DNA of 64,000 bases from Gemmatimonas phototrophica (GTDB lineage: Bacteria > Gemmatimonadota > Gemmatimonadetes > Gemmatimonadales > Gemmatimonadaceae): the NCBI RefSeq assembly GCF_000695095.2, contig NZ_CP011454.1, positions 1,736,001 through 1,800,000 on the forward strand. The letters are read 5' to 3'. The position numbers were made by a program, and so were the translations under genes. The notes under the pieces were generated by a model that was given only the letters and a program-made list of their open reading frames with translations, searched no databases and had not been told where the DNA came from. Positions 43,620 to 53,024 of the stretch are shown here, one piece after another; positions within the stretch are counted from its first letter, which is position 1, and the number at the start of each line of letters is the position of its first letter.

Positions 43620-45113
43620 TCAGCGATCGCCAGGGCGGCGTCGCTGACCCGTCCAGATGACAATGCTGCCGCAGCCGTTGCGACTCTGAAATTGCGGCGG
43701 TGTTGATCCGTTCCGGGTGTACACCTCCACGGCGCGCACCTCGGGGGCGGACACCAGGCCGTCAATGACGCCGTCCGGTACCGGGGTGTTCATGCCGTTG
43801 AGAAACACGGCGGGAACGCATGAGCCGGCGCCGGCGGATCCGCGCATGAGCACGCGGTCGCGGCCGCCGTTGGCGCCGGGCTGCACGGAAATGCCCGGCA
43901 TGCTGCGCATGATGTCGCCAACGAACAGGGCGTTGCGCCGCTCGAGTTGCTGGTCGTCCATGAAATAGCCGCCGCCCTGCTTTTTGCGTTCCTCAAAGGC
44001 GCCCATTTCGCGCGTCCAGCGATCGGCCTGCACGCGCACCGTATCCAGGCGAGGGGCCAATCCTTCAAGGCTGATTTCGGCCGCTGACTCCGTGCCGTCG
44101 ATGAGGTCCACGGCCACGCGCCGCGGCTCAAATCCTACCGCGCGGGCCTCCACCATCCACGACCCGCCGGGCAACTGGTCAAAGGTGAACGCCCCGCCGC
44201 CGCCCGACGTCCCCTCGGTGCCGGTCCCGGGGACCGATACACGAGCACCCACCAGAGGTTTGCCCGCACTGTCGCGCACGATGCCCCGCACCTTGCTGGT
44301 ACCCTTCAGCAACGTCTGCGGGCGTTCGGTGGGACCGGCAGGCGGTTTTACAATGCGCTGCGGATTGGCCACGTACAGGTCGCGCAAGAGCAGTCCATGG
44401 CGCGGCATGGGAAGTTCCACCACGCCGCTCGAGTCTATCCCGGCGTACGCACGGGTGGTGATTGTGGCATCTGAGGGCACCCCGCACAGCAGAAAGGCGC
44501 CGCTGGGGGTCGCGTCCGCAAAGCGCGAGGGGAAACGTCGCGACACGCCGGTCGGAGACACGGTGGTCTCCAGATACTGCACCCGCACGCGGGCATTGCC
44601 TTCCAGAGGCGTTCCCCGCGCTGAACGTACTACGCCCATGAACGCCCCCTTCTCCATCCCGGCGCCCTGGCCACCACACACATTGGCCAACATGGTGGCC
44701 GGCGACGGCAACCCCAGTGACAGCGACACATCTCCGCTGCCCACAATGTTCACCTGAATCACCCGGCTCTCGAGCCCGAGGCGATCCACCTGCTCGTGAA
44801 TCATCCCCACGATGTAGGTGCCCACGCGCATGGAATCGAGCACGAACAGCCCCACCGAATCGGTGCGTACCGAGCGCACGTTGGCCGGGTTCTCCGATTC
44901 CACGAACTGCACAGTGGCCCCGACCAGCGGGCCACCGGCGATGCTGTCGTACACCTCGCCGGTGATACGAGCCAACGGGATCTGGATTGCTGGCGCTTTG
45001 GCCGGCACCGCGACCGGCTTGGGCGGCGGCGCCGGCTTGCGGGGAGGTTGGCGAACCTGGGCGCCGGCCAAGGCCGGGAGGAGCAGCAGGAGAAGCGGTA
45101 GGGCGGTACGCAT
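43620..45113 (-). CDS. exported carboxypeptidase-regulatory-like protein ending in a TonB-receptor plug domain (no barrel)
   Basis: 497 residues from the ATG at 45113; signal peptide LLLLLLPALAGAQ. A Pro/Lys-rich linker leads to a first carboxypeptidase-regulatory-like domain (ITGEVYDSIAGGPLVGATV, about 50-110), a middle beta region with a second element, and another CarboxypepD_reg domain (VRGIVRDSAGKPLVGARV, about 290-360). After LDTVRVQADRW comes a plug-type domain (RRNALFVGDIMRSMPGISV, RVLMRGSAGAGSCVPAVFLN, VRAVEVYTRNG) and the chain ends at GSIVIWTGQ. A TonB-dependent receptor would need about 500 further residues of barrel; none follows. The two plug cysteines could form a disulfide. 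Perhaps a soluble or surface partner of true receptors. Confidence 0.85.
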   Translation of the reverse strand: MRTALPLLLLLLPALAGAQVRQPPRKPAPPPKPVAVPAKAPAIQIPLARITGEVYDSIAGGPLVGATVQFVESENPANVRSVRTDSVGLFVLDSMRVGTYIVGMIHEQVDRLGLESRVIQVNIVGSGDVSLSLGLPSPATMLANVCGGQGAGMEKGAFMGVVRSARGTPLEGNARVRVQYLETTVSPTGVSRRFPSRFADATPSGAFLLCGVPSDATITTRAYAGIDSSGVVELPMPRHGLLLRDLYVANPQRIVKPPAGPTERPQTLLKGTSKVRGIVRDSAGKPLVGARVSVPGTGTEGTSGGGGAFTFDQLPGGSWMVEARAVGFEPRRVAVDLIDGTESAAEISLEGLAPRLDTVRVQADRWTREMGAFEERKKQGGGYFMDDQQLERRNALFVGDIMRSMPGISVQPGANGGRDRVLMRGSAGAGSCVPAVFLNGMNTPVPDGVIDGLVSAPEVRAVEVYTRNGSTPPQFQSRNGCGSIVIWTGQRRRPGDR

Positions 45114-45318
45114 GCTGCAAACTCGGGAATGTGGCCTCGCAGGTCCAGTGGGGCCTCGCTCCTGGGAAGCGGCCAGCCGCACTGCGCGGTCGCTCTCCCC
45201 CCGCGCCCCGTCACAGGGCTGATCGGCATTTTCAGTAAACGCCAAACCTGATGGCGTATTCGTTAGCTTTGAAGGCTGTCCCACTCCCCAGTCTTCCCAT
45301 CTGTCCGTCACCACACTC

Positions 45319-46527
45319 ATGTCTGACCTTTCCCGCCAGCCCGTGATCGTCGGTGCCGCGCGCACCCCGATTGGCCGGTATCTCGGAGGCCTCGCCTCCC
45401 TCGGGGCGCCCGACCTCGGCGCCATTGCCATCAAAGCGGCGCTCCTGCGTAGCGGTGTCGCGCCCGATCAGGTGCAGGAAGTCATCATGGGCCACGTGCT
45501 GCAGGGCGGCACGGGGCAGGCGCCGGCCCGGCAGGCCATGCTCAAGGCCGGCGTGCCGAGCACGGCGTCGGCGCTCACCGTGAACAAGGTGTGCGGCTCT
45601 GGTCTCAAGGCGGTCATGCTGGCGGCTCAGGCCATCAAGGCCGGAGATGCGCAGGTGATTGTGGCCGGCGGACAGGAAAGCATGAGCAACGCGCCGCACT
45701 ACGTGTACGGTATGCGGGGGGGAGTAAAGATCGGCGATCAGACCATGGTGGACGGCATGATCAAGGACGGGCTCTGGTGCCCCACCTGCGATGTGCACAT
45801 GGGATCGCACGCCGAGTACACCGCCACCAAGGCGGGCGTTTCGCGAGAGGCGCAGGATGCCTTTGCGGCCGGCTCGCACGCCAAGGCGGTCGCAGCGCAG
45901 CAGGGCGGCAAGTTTGCGGCGGAAATTGTGCCGGTGGAGATCCCCGGTCGCAAAGGCCCCACGGTGGTGGATACCGACGAAGGGCCACGTGCCGACACCA
46001 CCGCCGACTCGCTCGCCAAGTTGCGGCCGGCCTTCCCGGGCAAGGGCGACAACAGCACGCTGTCGGTGACAGCAGGTAACGCCTCGTCGCTCAATGATGG
46101 AGCGGCGGCAGTGGTGGTGACCAGCGAGGCGTACGCCCGCGAGCATGGCCTTACGATTCTCGCCCGCATTACGGCGTATGCCACCGGCGCCGGCGATCCG
46201 CGTGACCTGTTCTTTGCGCCCATTACGGCGGTGAAGAATCTCATGGCCAAGGCCGGCACCACCATGGGTGATTACGATCTCATCGAAGCCAACGAAGCCT
46301 TTGCCAGCCAGGCGCTGGCTGACGGTCAGGGGCTCGAGTGGGATGCCAGCCGCGTGAACGTGAACGGCGGCGCCATTGCGTTGGGCCATCCCATTGGGGC
46401 CAGCGGCACCCGTGTCCTGGTCACGCTGCTGCACGCGCTCATTGACCGCGACCTGCGCACCGGATTGGCCACGCTCTGTCTGGGTGGTGGCGACGCGGTC
46501 GCGTTGTCGGTGGAACGGGTTTCCTGA
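45319..46527 (+). CDS. acetyl-CoA C-acetyltransferase (thiolase)
   Basis: 402 residues. Thiolase motifs: VIVGAARTPIGRYLGG, the acyl-Cys in TVNKVCGSGLKAVMLAAQ, VAGGQESMSNAPH, GNASSLNDGAAAVVV, YDLIEANEAFASQAL, the catalytic His in NVNGGAIALGHPIGASG, and the second Cys in GLATLCLGGGDA. It condenses two acetyl-CoA or cleaves acetoacetyl-CoA; the ACAT/PhbA-like class fits better than long-chain thiolase. First gene of the plus-strand cluster 45319-50579; the CPBP protease gene follows after 16 bases, then the hydroxyacyl-CoA dehydrogenase. Direction, synthesis or breakdown, cannot be set from the sequence. Confidence 0.92.
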   Translation: MSDLSRQPVIVGAARTPIGRYLGGLASLGAPDLGAIAIKAALLRSGVAPDQVQEVIMGHVLQGGTGQAPARQAMLKAGVPSTASALTVNKVCGSGLKAVMLAAQAIKAGDAQVIVAGGQESMSNAPHYVYGMRGGVKIGDQTMVDGMIKDGLWCPTCDVHMGSHAEYTATKAGVSREAQDAFAAGSHAKAVAAQQGGKFAAEIVPVEIPGRKGPTVVDTDEGPRADTTADSLAKLRPAFPGKGDNSTLSVTAGNASSLNDGAAAVVVTSEAYAREHGLTILARITAYATGAGDPRDLFFAPITAVKNLMAKAGTTMGDYDLIEANEAFASQALADGQGLEWDASRVNVNGGAIALGHPIGASGTRVLVTLLHALIDRDLRTGLATLCLGGGDAVALSVERVS

Positions 46528-46543
46528 TCCGGCGTCACTGGTC

Positions 46544-47428
46544 GTGAAGGTCGCCGCGCGCGTCCTCTGGCGACTGGGCAGTTTCGCCGTGGCCTGGATC
46601 CTCGCCCAGGGGATCTTTGAGTCACTGGCGGCGCCGCTCTTTGCGATGCTGTCGCGCGCGCTGGGTGAGCCCATTCCGCTCTATCCGTTCAGCATGCTGG
46701 TGGGGGTGTTGGGGGGCTGCTGGGTGGGCTTTCGATTCATGGACGAGGTGCCGTGGTCGCTCATGGGGCTGGGCGAGGGCGTCTGGCGCCTGCGTCCGGT
46801 GGTGGGCGGCGCCCTCGTGGGAACCGCCGCGATCGTGGTGACCGCGGCGGTGCTCTGGATGGCTCGGCAGTTGCGCTTCGAGACGGTGGATGCGCTGGCC
46901 TTTGTGGGGGAGAGTTGGAGTGGCACGGCGCTGCGGCTGGCGATCGTGCTGGCACCGGCCGCGCTGTGGGAGGAACTGGCCTTTCGCGGCTACCTGTACG
47001 GGGTGGCCGTGGAGGCGACCCCGGAGGGGCAGGGGCCGTGGTTGGCACGTGCGGCCAGCAGTGTGGCGTTTGGTCTGGTGCATCTCACCAATCCCGGCGC
47101 TGGTGTTCGCACCACGCTCATCGTGATGCTGGCTGGCTGGTGTCTGTGTCTGGTGCGTGAGCGGGTGGGGCTGCCCGGTGCGTTTACCGCGCACTTCGCC
47201 TGGAACTGGGTCATGGCCGCGGTGCTGCATGTGCCGGTCAGCGGGTTGCCCTTCTCCACACCGGGGTACCGAGCCGTCGTCAGTGGACCGGAGTGGTTGA
47301 CCGGTGGCAGTTGGGGACCGGAAGGCGGACTGGTGGCAGCACTCGTTATGGGCGCCGCCGCGATCTGGTCTGGCAGAACACAACAGCAGGTTCAGACAGC
47401 ACACCCTTCGTTGATGATCAGGAGCTGA
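46544..47428 (+). CDS. CPBP family intramembrane glutamic protease (CaaX-like)
   Basis: 294 residues from the GTG at 46544; an upstream open frame overlaps the thiolase gene and is discarded. About seven hydrophobic spans. The CPBP motifs are WEELAFRGYLYG (Glu-Glu-x-x-x-Arg), a histidine in SSVAFGLVHLTNPGAG (motif 2) and the last histidine/asparagine pair in HFAWNWVMAAV. These enzymes cut membrane peptides or act as bacteriocin-immunity-type proteins. Its position between thiolase and hydroxyacyl-CoA dehydrogenase genes has no obvious metabolic reason. Function inferred from family only. Confidence 0.87.
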   Translation: MKVAARVLWRLGSFAVAWILAQGIFESLAAPLFAMLSRALGEPIPLYPFSMLVGVLGGCWVGFRFMDEVPWSLMGLGEGVWRLRPVVGGALVGTAAIVVTAAVLWMARQLRFETVDALAFVGESWSGTALRLAIVLAPAALWEELAFRGYLYGVAVEATPEGQGPWLARAASSVAFGLVHLTNPGAGVRTTLIVMLAGWCLCLVRERVGLPGAFTAHFAWNWVMAAVLHVPVSGLPFSTPGYRAVVSGPEWLTGGSWGPEGGLVAALVMGAAAIWSGRTQQQVQTAHPSLMIRS

Positions 47429-47434
47429 AGCGAT

Positions 47435-48298
47435 ATGTCCGAGTCGGTGAATGCCGTGCAGCGCGCGGCGGTGGTGGGAGCGGGGCAGATGGGCAATGGC
47501 ATTGCCCATGTCTTTGCCGTCAGTGGTCATGACGTGACCATGATTGATGTGAGCGCCGATGCGCTGGCCCGCGGCCGCGACACCATTGCCAAGAATCTCG
47601 ATCGGCAAGTGAAAAAGGGCGCTCTCGAGTCCAGTGCGGCAGAAAGCGCGTTGGCGCGCATTCACACCGCCACCGCGCTCGACGCCGTTGCCGATGCCCA
47701 GATCGTGGTGGAAGCGGCCACGGAACGCACCGACCTCAAGTTCCGCATCTTCGAAGACCTTGATCGACTGGCTCCCGCCGGCGCCATCCTGGCCAGTAAC
47801 ACCAGCTCCATTTCCATCACGGAAATCGCCGCGCGCACCAAGCGCCCCGAACTGGTGATTGGCATGCACTTCATGAACCCCGTGCCGGTCATGCAGCTCG
47901 TGGAAGTCATTCGTGGCCTCGCCACGAGCGACGACACCACACAGCAGGTCATGGCGCTGTCGCGCGCGCTGGGCAAGACGCCGGTGGAAGTGAATGATTT
48001 CCCGGGCTTCGTGGCCAATCGCATTCTGATGCCCATGATCAACGAGGCCATCTACTGCGTCATGGAAGGGGTGGGGACACCCGACGCCATCGACACGGTC
48101 ATGAAGCTCGGCATGAACCATCCCATGGGACCGCTGACGCTGGCCGATTTCATTGGCCTCGATACCTGCCTGGCCATTCTGGAAGTGCTGCACGAAGGGC
48201 TGGGTGACCCCAAGTACCGCCCGTGTCCGCTGCTGCGGAAGTACGTGGCGGCTGGTTGGTATGGTCGCAAGAGCGGCCGCGGCTTTTACCAGTACTAA
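47435..48298 (+). CDS. 3-hydroxybutyryl-CoA dehydrogenase
   Basis: 287 residues, standard length for short-chain 3-hydroxyacyl-CoA dehydrogenases. The NAD-binding start is [20 protein letters not shown]; the catalytic His is in [19 protein letters not shown], the signature [20 protein letters not shown] follows, and the C-terminal domain has [21 protein letters not shown]. It oxidises or forms 3-hydroxybutyryl-CoA. It starts 6 bases after the CPBP protease gene and is followed 3 bases later by the acyl-CoA dehydrogenase, giving a compact short-chain acyl-CoA module. Confidence 0.93.
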   Translation: MSESVNAVQRAAVVGAGQMGNGIAHVFAVSGHDVTMIDVSADALARGRDTIAKNLDRQVKKGALESSAAESALARIHTATALDAVADAQIVVEAATERTDLKFRIFEDLDRLAPAGAILASNTSSISITEIAARTKRPELVIGMHFMNPVPVMQLVEVIRGLATSDDTTQQVMALSRALGKTPVEVNDFPGFVANRILMPMINEAIYCVMEGVGTPDAIDTVMKLGMNHPMGPLTLADFIGLDTCLAILEVLHEGLGDPKYRPCPLLRKYVAAGWYGRKSGRGFYQY

Positions 48299-48301
48299 CG
48301 C

Positions 48302-49486
48302 ATGTCACTCATTCAGCTCACCGACACGCAGCGCGACATTCAGCAGCTCGCCCGCGACTATGCGCAGCGTGAGCTCGTAGCGCTGGCGGGCGAACGCGAC
48401 CGCGAATCCCGCTTCGACCGCGTGATGATCACGCAAATGGCCGAAATGGGTTTTCTCGGCATGCTCATTCCCGAGCAGTACGATGGCCTTGGCCTCGACG
48501 CCCAGAGCTATCTGCTGGCGCTCGAAGAAATTGCCGTGGGCGATGCTACGGCGGCGGTCACACTGAGTGTGCACAATTCGCTGCCCACGCAGATGATTCT
48601 CAACTTCGGTAACGACGCGCAGCGCGCCCAGTTCCTGCCGCCCATGGCGCGCGGCGAATTGTTGGGCGCCTTTGCGCTTTCGGAACCCGAGGCCGGTTCC
48701 GATGCGGCCAGTTTGCGCACGCAGGCAATACGCGATGGCGACAGCTGGGTGCTCAATGGCACCAAGGCGTGGGTGTCGCACGGCAACGAAGCCGGGGTCA
48801 TTCTGTGCATGGCGCGCACCGATAGCTCCGACGCCCGCAAGGGTACCAAGGGGATCAGCACGTTCATCCTCACCCCCGACCTGCCGGGCTTCCATCTCAC
48901 CAAGAAAGAAAACAAGATGGGGCTGCGGGCATCGCCCACGCTCCAAATCGTGCTCGACAACTGCCGGGTACCGGCAGACCGTTTGCTGGGCGACGAAGGC
49001 AAAGGGCTCACCTACGCGCTGGGCTCCCTCGACCACGGGCGGCTGGGCATTGCCGCGCAGGCCATTGGCATTGCGCGCGCCGCGCTTGAGGCCAGCATCA
49101 AGTACGTGGGTGAGCGCAAGCAGTTCGGCAAGAACATCGGCGAGTTTCAGGCCATTCAGTTCAAGATTGCCGATATGGCCACTCGCATTACGGCCTCCCG
49201 CACGCTGTTGCATGCCGCGGCGGCCGCCAAAGAGCGCGGTGAGAAGATCACGCGCTTCAGCAGCATGGCGAAGCTCTTTGCCACCGAGACCGCCATGTGG
49301 GTCACCACGCAGGCCGTGCAGATTCACGGCGGCTATGGCTACGTGACCGACTACCCCGTCGAGCGCCACATGCGCGACGCCAAGGTGACGGAGATCTACG
49401 AAGGCACGTCGGAGATCCAACGCATTGTCATCTCGCGTGAAACGCTGGCCGCTGCGGCGGCCGCCGACGGATCACTCCCCGACTGA
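48302..49486 (+). CDS. acyl-CoA dehydrogenase
   Basis: 394 residues. Family motifs: ALEEIAVGDATAAVTLSVHN, GAFALSEPEAGSDAASL (signature 1), LTKKENKMGLRASPT, QFGKNIGEFQAIQFKIADM and QIHGGYGYVTDYPVERH, with the catalytic Glu in EIYEGTSEIQR. Sequence style is that of short-chain (butyryl-CoA) dehydrogenases. FAD enzyme; introduces the alpha-beta double bond in short-chain acyl-CoA, handing electrons to an ETF that is not in the window. Starts 3 bases after the hydroxybutyryl-CoA dehydrogenase and precedes leucine dehydrogenase by 16 bases. Confidence 0.93.
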   Translation: MSLIQLTDTQRDIQQLARDYAQRELVALAGERDRESRFDRVMITQMAEMGFLGMLIPEQYDGLGLDAQSYLLALEEIAVGDATAAVTLSVHNSLPTQMILNFGNDAQRAQFLPPMARGELLGAFALSEPEAGSDAASLRTQAIRDGDSWVLNGTKAWVSHGNEAGVILCMARTDSSDARKGTKGISTFILTPDLPGFHLTKKENKMGLRASPTLQIVLDNCRVPADRLLGDEGKGLTYALGSLDHGRLGIAAQAIGIARAALEASIKYVGERKQFGKNIGEFQAIQFKIADMATRITASRTLLHAAAAAKERGEKITRFSSMAKLFATETAMWVTTQAVQIHGGYGYVTDYPVERHMRDAKVTEIYEGTSEIQRIVISRETLAAAAAADGSLPD

Positions 49487-49502
49487 TCTTTTCGAGTCTT
49501 TC

Positions 49503-50579
49503 ATGCATTACTTCGACACCATCGCCGAGATGGGTCATGAGCAGGTGGTTTTCTGCCACGACAAGGCGTCCGGCTATCGCGGCATCATTGCCATTCACGA
49601 CACCACACTCGGCCCCGCCCTCGGCGGCTGCCGGTTCTGGAACTACGCCTCCGACGAAGAAGCCGTCATTGACGCGCTGAGACTGTCGCGGGGGATGACC
49701 TACAAGAACGCCGTGGCCGGGCTCAATCTGGGCGGCGGCAAGTCTGTCATCATTGGCAACAACAAGACGGCGCAGCGCGAGATGCTCTTCCGTGCGCACG
49801 GCCGGTTTGTGGATTCGCTGGGCGGCCGGTATGTGACGGCCGAAGACGTGGGCACGACCGTGGAAGACATGGACTTCGTGCATATGGAAACCACCCATGT
49901 CACCGGTATCGGTTCCAAGTCGGGCGATCCGTCCAGCGTGACGGCCCGTGGGGTCTTCCGCGCCATCCAGGCTTCGGCCTTCCAGAAGTGGGGGAGCAAG
50001 GAGCTCACCGGGCGCACGGTCGCCATTCAGGGGCTGGGGCACGTGGGCTATTATCTGGCGCGCGAACTGCATGTTGCCGGGGCCCGTCTGCTGGTCACGG
50101 ATATCGATGCCGGTCGCATCGACCGCGTGGTGCAGGAGTTCGGCGCCACCTCGGTGGCGCTCGCCGATATCTACGCCGCCAAAGCGGATATTTTCGCTCC
50201 CTGTGCGTTGGGCGGTATCCTCAACGACGACACCATTCCGCAGCTGAGCGTCGAGATCGTTTCGGGCGCGGCCAACAACCAGCTGCTGGAAGACCGTCAC
50301 GGCGACGAGCTGGAAAGCCGGGGCATTCTGTACGCTCCCGACTATGTGGCCAACGCCGGTGGTGTGATCAACGTGTACAGCGAACTCACCGGCTGGAGCG
50401 CCGATCGCTCCCTGCGCAAGGCCGACGAGATTTACGAGACCGTGCTCAGCGTCTTTACCCTGGCCAAAAGCACGGGAATTCCCACGTACAAGGCCGCTGA
50501 TCGGGTGGCTGAGCAGCGCATTGCCGCGGTTCGCGGTATGATGAGGACGTGGCCGCAGTATCCCAACAAGGAAGCCTGA
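49503..50579 (+). CDS. ldh: leucine dehydrogenase (Glu/Leu/Phe/Val dehydrogenase family)
   Basis: 358 residues from the ATG at 49503, close to the 364-366 of characterised leucine dehydrogenases; upstream codons overlap the acyl-CoA dehydrogenase gene and are not included. GPALGGCRFWNYASDEEAV, the catalytic Lys region TYKNAVAGLNLGGGKSVI, EDVGTTVEDMD, the NAD site VAIQGLGHVGYYLAREL and the C-terminal YAPDYVANAGGVINVYSEL all match. It deaminates leucine, isoleucine and valine to keto acids. With the acyl-CoA genes upstream it points to branched-chain amino acid breakdown, or reverse amination for supply; the branched-chain keto acid dehydrogenase is not here. Confidence 0.9.
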   Translation: MHYFDTIAEMGHEQVVFCHDKASGYRGIIAIHDTTLGPALGGCRFWNYASDEEAVIDALRLSRGMTYKNAVAGLNLGGGKSVIIGNNKTAQREMLFRAHGRFVDSLGGRYVTAEDVGTTVEDMDFVHMETTHVTGIGSKSGDPSSVTARGVFRAIQASAFQKWGSKELTGRTVAIQGLGHVGYYLARELHVAGARLLVTDIDAGRIDRVVQEFGATSVALADIYAAKADIFAPCALGGILNDDTIPQLSVEIVSGAANNQLLEDRHGDELESRGILYAPDYVANAGGVINVYSELTGWSADRSLRKADEIYETVLSVFTLAKSTGIPTYKAADRVAEQRIAAVRGMMRTWPQYPNKEA

Positions 50580-50639
50580 CCCCGGCGCATCCCGCCGTCG
50601 GGTGTGATTTTTACACCTCTACGCCCAGTGAGCTGACCC

Positions 50640-51134
50640 ATGGTTGACGTCGCACGCCCCGGAGAGCGCATCCCCATTGCCTCTGACCACGCCGGATTTG
50701 AACTCAAGGAACGGCTGCGGGTGGTGCTGGGGGAGCTGGGCTACGAGGTGGAAGACATTGGGACGCACAGCACGGCCAGCACCGACTACCCCGACTATGC
50801 GCACCCGCTCTCGCAGCAGGTGAGCGATGGCGCGGTGGATCGCGGCATTCTGCTGTGCGGCACCGGCCTGGGCATGAGCTACGTGGCCAACCGGTATCCG
50901 GGGGTCCGCGCGGCGGTGGTGTGGAACCCCGAGATTGCCGGTCTCGCCCGCAAGCACAATGACGCGAACGTTTTGGTGCTCCCGGCGCGTTTCGTTTCAG
51001 ACGAAGACGCCGTGGCCATTCTCAAGACGTGGCTGGAAACGCCGTTTGAAGGCGGCCGCCATGGCACGCGCGTCAACAAGATCGAACAGACGAACGAACA
51101 GAATGGGGCCGAGTCCCCGGGGAGCGCGTCATGA
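50640..51134 (+). CDS. rpiB: ribose-5-phosphate isomerase B
   Basis: 164 residues. RpiB motifs: [14 protein letters not shown] at the N-terminus, [16 protein letters not shown], the active-site Cys in [22 protein letters not shown] and [17 protein letters not shown]. It interconverts ribose 5-phosphate and ribulose 5-phosphate. An extra C-terminal tail of about 15 residues ([17 protein letters not shown]) is unlike most homologues. It overlaps glyA by four bases, so the two are coupled; pentose phosphate and one-carbon metabolism meet in nucleotide synthesis. Confidence 0.94.
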   Translation: MVDVARPGERIPIASDHAGFELKERLRVVLGELGYEVEDIGTHSTASTDYPDYAHPLSQQVSDGAVDRGILLCGTGLGMSYVANRYPGVRAAVVWNPEIAGLARKHNDANVLVLPARFVSDEDAVAILKTWLETPFEGGRHGTRVNKIEQTNEQNGAESPGSAS

Positions 51135-52429
51135 GTGAAGGAGCCAGCGCACACTGGTCGCAGTGGGATCGCCTGCCACCCGGTGATGCGCTGATGGCCG
51201 TAGATCCGGACATTGCTCACCTCATTGTTGAGGAAACGCAGCGGCAGAGCGATGGTCTGGAACTGATTGCCAGCGAAAACTTCGTGTCACCGGCCGTCAT
51301 GGAAGCCGTGGGCTCAACGCTCACCAACAAGTACGCCGAAGGGTTGCCGGGCAAGCGCTACTACGGTGGGTGCGAAGTGGTGGACAAGGTGGAGCAGTTG
51401 GCCATCGATCGCGCCAAGCAGCTCTTTCGTGCCGATCATGCCAACGTGCAGCCGCACAGCGGGGCCTCGGCCAACGCGGCGGTGTTCCTCGCGTTCATGA
51501 AGCCGGGCGAGACGTTCCTCGGGATGGACCTGTCGCAGGGCGGGCACCTCACGCACGGCTCGCCGGTGAATTTTTCCGGGCTGTTGTACAACGCGGTGTC
51601 GTACGGTGTCACGGGCGACGGGCTTATTGACTACGACCATATGCGCGCGCAGGCACGTGAGCATAAGCCCAAGATCATCATTGCCGGATACAGCGCGTAT
51701 TCGCGAGTGATCGACTGGCAGGCGTTTGCCGATATCGCCAGGGAAGTGGGCGCGCTGTTCTGGGTGGACATGGCGCACTTTGCCGGTCTGGCGGCCACGG
51801 GGATGTATCCGTCGCCCGTGCCCTTTGCCGATGTGGTCACCAGCACCACGCACAAGACGCTGCGCGGCCCGCGTGGTGGCATCATTCTGTGCAAGGCGGA
51901 GCATGCCAAGGCCATTGATAAGGCCATGTTCCCCGGCATGCAGGGTGGTCCGCTGGAACATGTCATTGCGGGCAAGGCGGTGGCGTTCCACGAGGCATTG
52001 CAGCCGTCGTTCACGGCGTATTGCCGGCAGGTGGTGCAGAACGCGCAGGTGCTCGCGCAGGCGCTGGTCGATCGCGGTTATCACATCGTGAGTGGCGGTA
52101 CCGACAATCACCTCATGCTGGTGGATCTGCGCAACAAGGGACTCACCGGCAAGGTGGCGGAAAAGGTGCTCGACCAGGCGGGCATTACGGTGAACAAGAA
52201 CACCGTGCCCAACGAAACGCAGTCGCCGTTTATCACGAGCGGTATTCGCATTGGCACGCCGGCCGTCACCACGCGCGGCATGGATGCCGACGCCATGCAA
52301 CAGATTGCGGCGCTTATTGATCGGGTGCTCAGCGCACCCGACGATGCGGCATCGGTGGAGGCTGTCAAGGCCGATGTCAAGGCGCTCGCCGATCGATTTC
52401 CGTTATACCGGGCGGTCTCGCGCGTCTGA
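51131..52429 (+). CDS. glyA: serine hydroxymethyltransferase
   Basis: 432 residues. SHMT motifs: [79 protein letters not shown] and the PLP Lys in [19 protein letters not shown]. It makes glycine and 5,10-methylene-THF from serine, supplying one-carbon units for purN and purH and for the methyltransferases. The first about 20 residues are a variable tail; the ATG at 51131 overlaps rpiB. A terminator follows at 52519. Confidence 0.97.
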   Translation: MSEGASAHWSQWDRLPPGDALMAVDPDIAHLIVEETQRQSDGLELIASENFVSPAVMEAVGSTLTNKYAEGLPGKRYYGGCEVVDKVEQLAIDRAKQLFRADHANVQPHSGASANAAVFLAFMKPGETFLGMDLSQGGHLTHGSPVNFSGLLYNAVSYGVTGDGLIDYDHMRAQAREHKPKIIIAGYSAYSRVIDWQAFADIAREVGALFWVDMAHFAGLAATGMYPSPVPFADVVTSTTHKTLRGPRGGIILCKAEHAKAIDKAMFPGMQGGPLEHVIAGKAVAFHEALQPSFTAYCRQVVQNAQVLAQALVDRGYHIVSGGTDNHLMLVDLRNKGLTGKVAEKVLDQAGITVNKNTVPNETQSPFITSGIRIGTPAVTTRGMDADAMQQIAALIDRVLSAPDDAASVEAVKADVKALADRFPLYRAVSRV

Positions 52430-52518
52430 TTGATGGACGTTCGATAACTCCCTCGCACAGCGTCGGTTCCATGCGGCGCCATCACAAAGCTGTGTGTGGG
52501 TGGTGACCGAAGCAGGTT

Positions 52519-52558
52519 GCGGGCGGCCAACAGGAGTTGTGGCCGCCCGCTTCTGTTT
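52519..52558 (+). terminator. intrinsic terminator after glyA
   Basis: Eleven-bp GC-rich stem GCGGGCGGCCA/TGGCCGCCCGC with a ten-base loop, followed by TTCTGTTT. It lies about 90 bases after the glyA stop and just before the Minf_1886-family gene. Confidence 0.85.
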
Positions 52559-52610
52559 GCAGTATTCACGACGATCAATCGTGGCCGTTCTACTTGAGGA
52601 GCAGGATAGC

Positions 52611-52994
52611 GTGACCGAGCTGGCGTTCCGTGAAGGCATCATGGATCAGATCCGACTGCGTGAGCAGCGGTTCGATGAGCGCGCGTATCTGTTTGTGCTG
52701 TCGGCACTCGAGCACAGCCAGACGAAGCTCACGGAACGGCGGCACATCACCGGTCCCGAACTGGCGCACGCCTGTCGCGATCTGGCGTTGCAGCGCTTCG
52801 GCGTGATGGCCAAGGTGGTGCTCGACCACTGGGGCATCCGCTCCACGCTCGATATTGGCGACATCGTGTTCACGCTGGTCGATCTCGGCCTGCTTATCAG
52901 CCAGCCGCAGGATTCGCGCGACGATTTTTACGGTGTCTTTGACTTCGCGGACGCGTTTGATCGCGAGTATCCGTGGAGTACCACGCACGTCTGA
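52611..52994 (+). CDS. Minf_1886 family protein
   Basis: 127 residues from the GTG at 52611, with AGGAG and GGA elements just upstream; the frame is open further, but across the terminator. The sequence contains RYxxxAYxFV-like DERAYLFVLSALEH, the core RRHITGPELAHACRDLALQRFG and VVLDHWGIRSTLDIGDIVFTLVDLGLL, and ends DFADAFDREYPW; this is the Minf_1886 family as I know it, small acidic cytosolic proteins of unknown function found in Verrucomicrobia, Planctomycetes and relatives. The family often sits near translation or metabolism genes without a common partner. Followed by the nnrD/E gene after 30 bases. Confidence 0.8.
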   Translation: MTELAFREGIMDQIRLREQRFDERAYLFVLSALEHSQTKLTERRHITGPELAHACRDLALQRFGVMAKVVLDHWGIRSTLDIGDIVFTLVDLGLLISQPQDSRDDFYGVFDFADAFDREYPWSTTHV

Positions 52995-53024
52995 TACCTT
53001 TCGGTCGCGCCGGTAGACCCCGCT

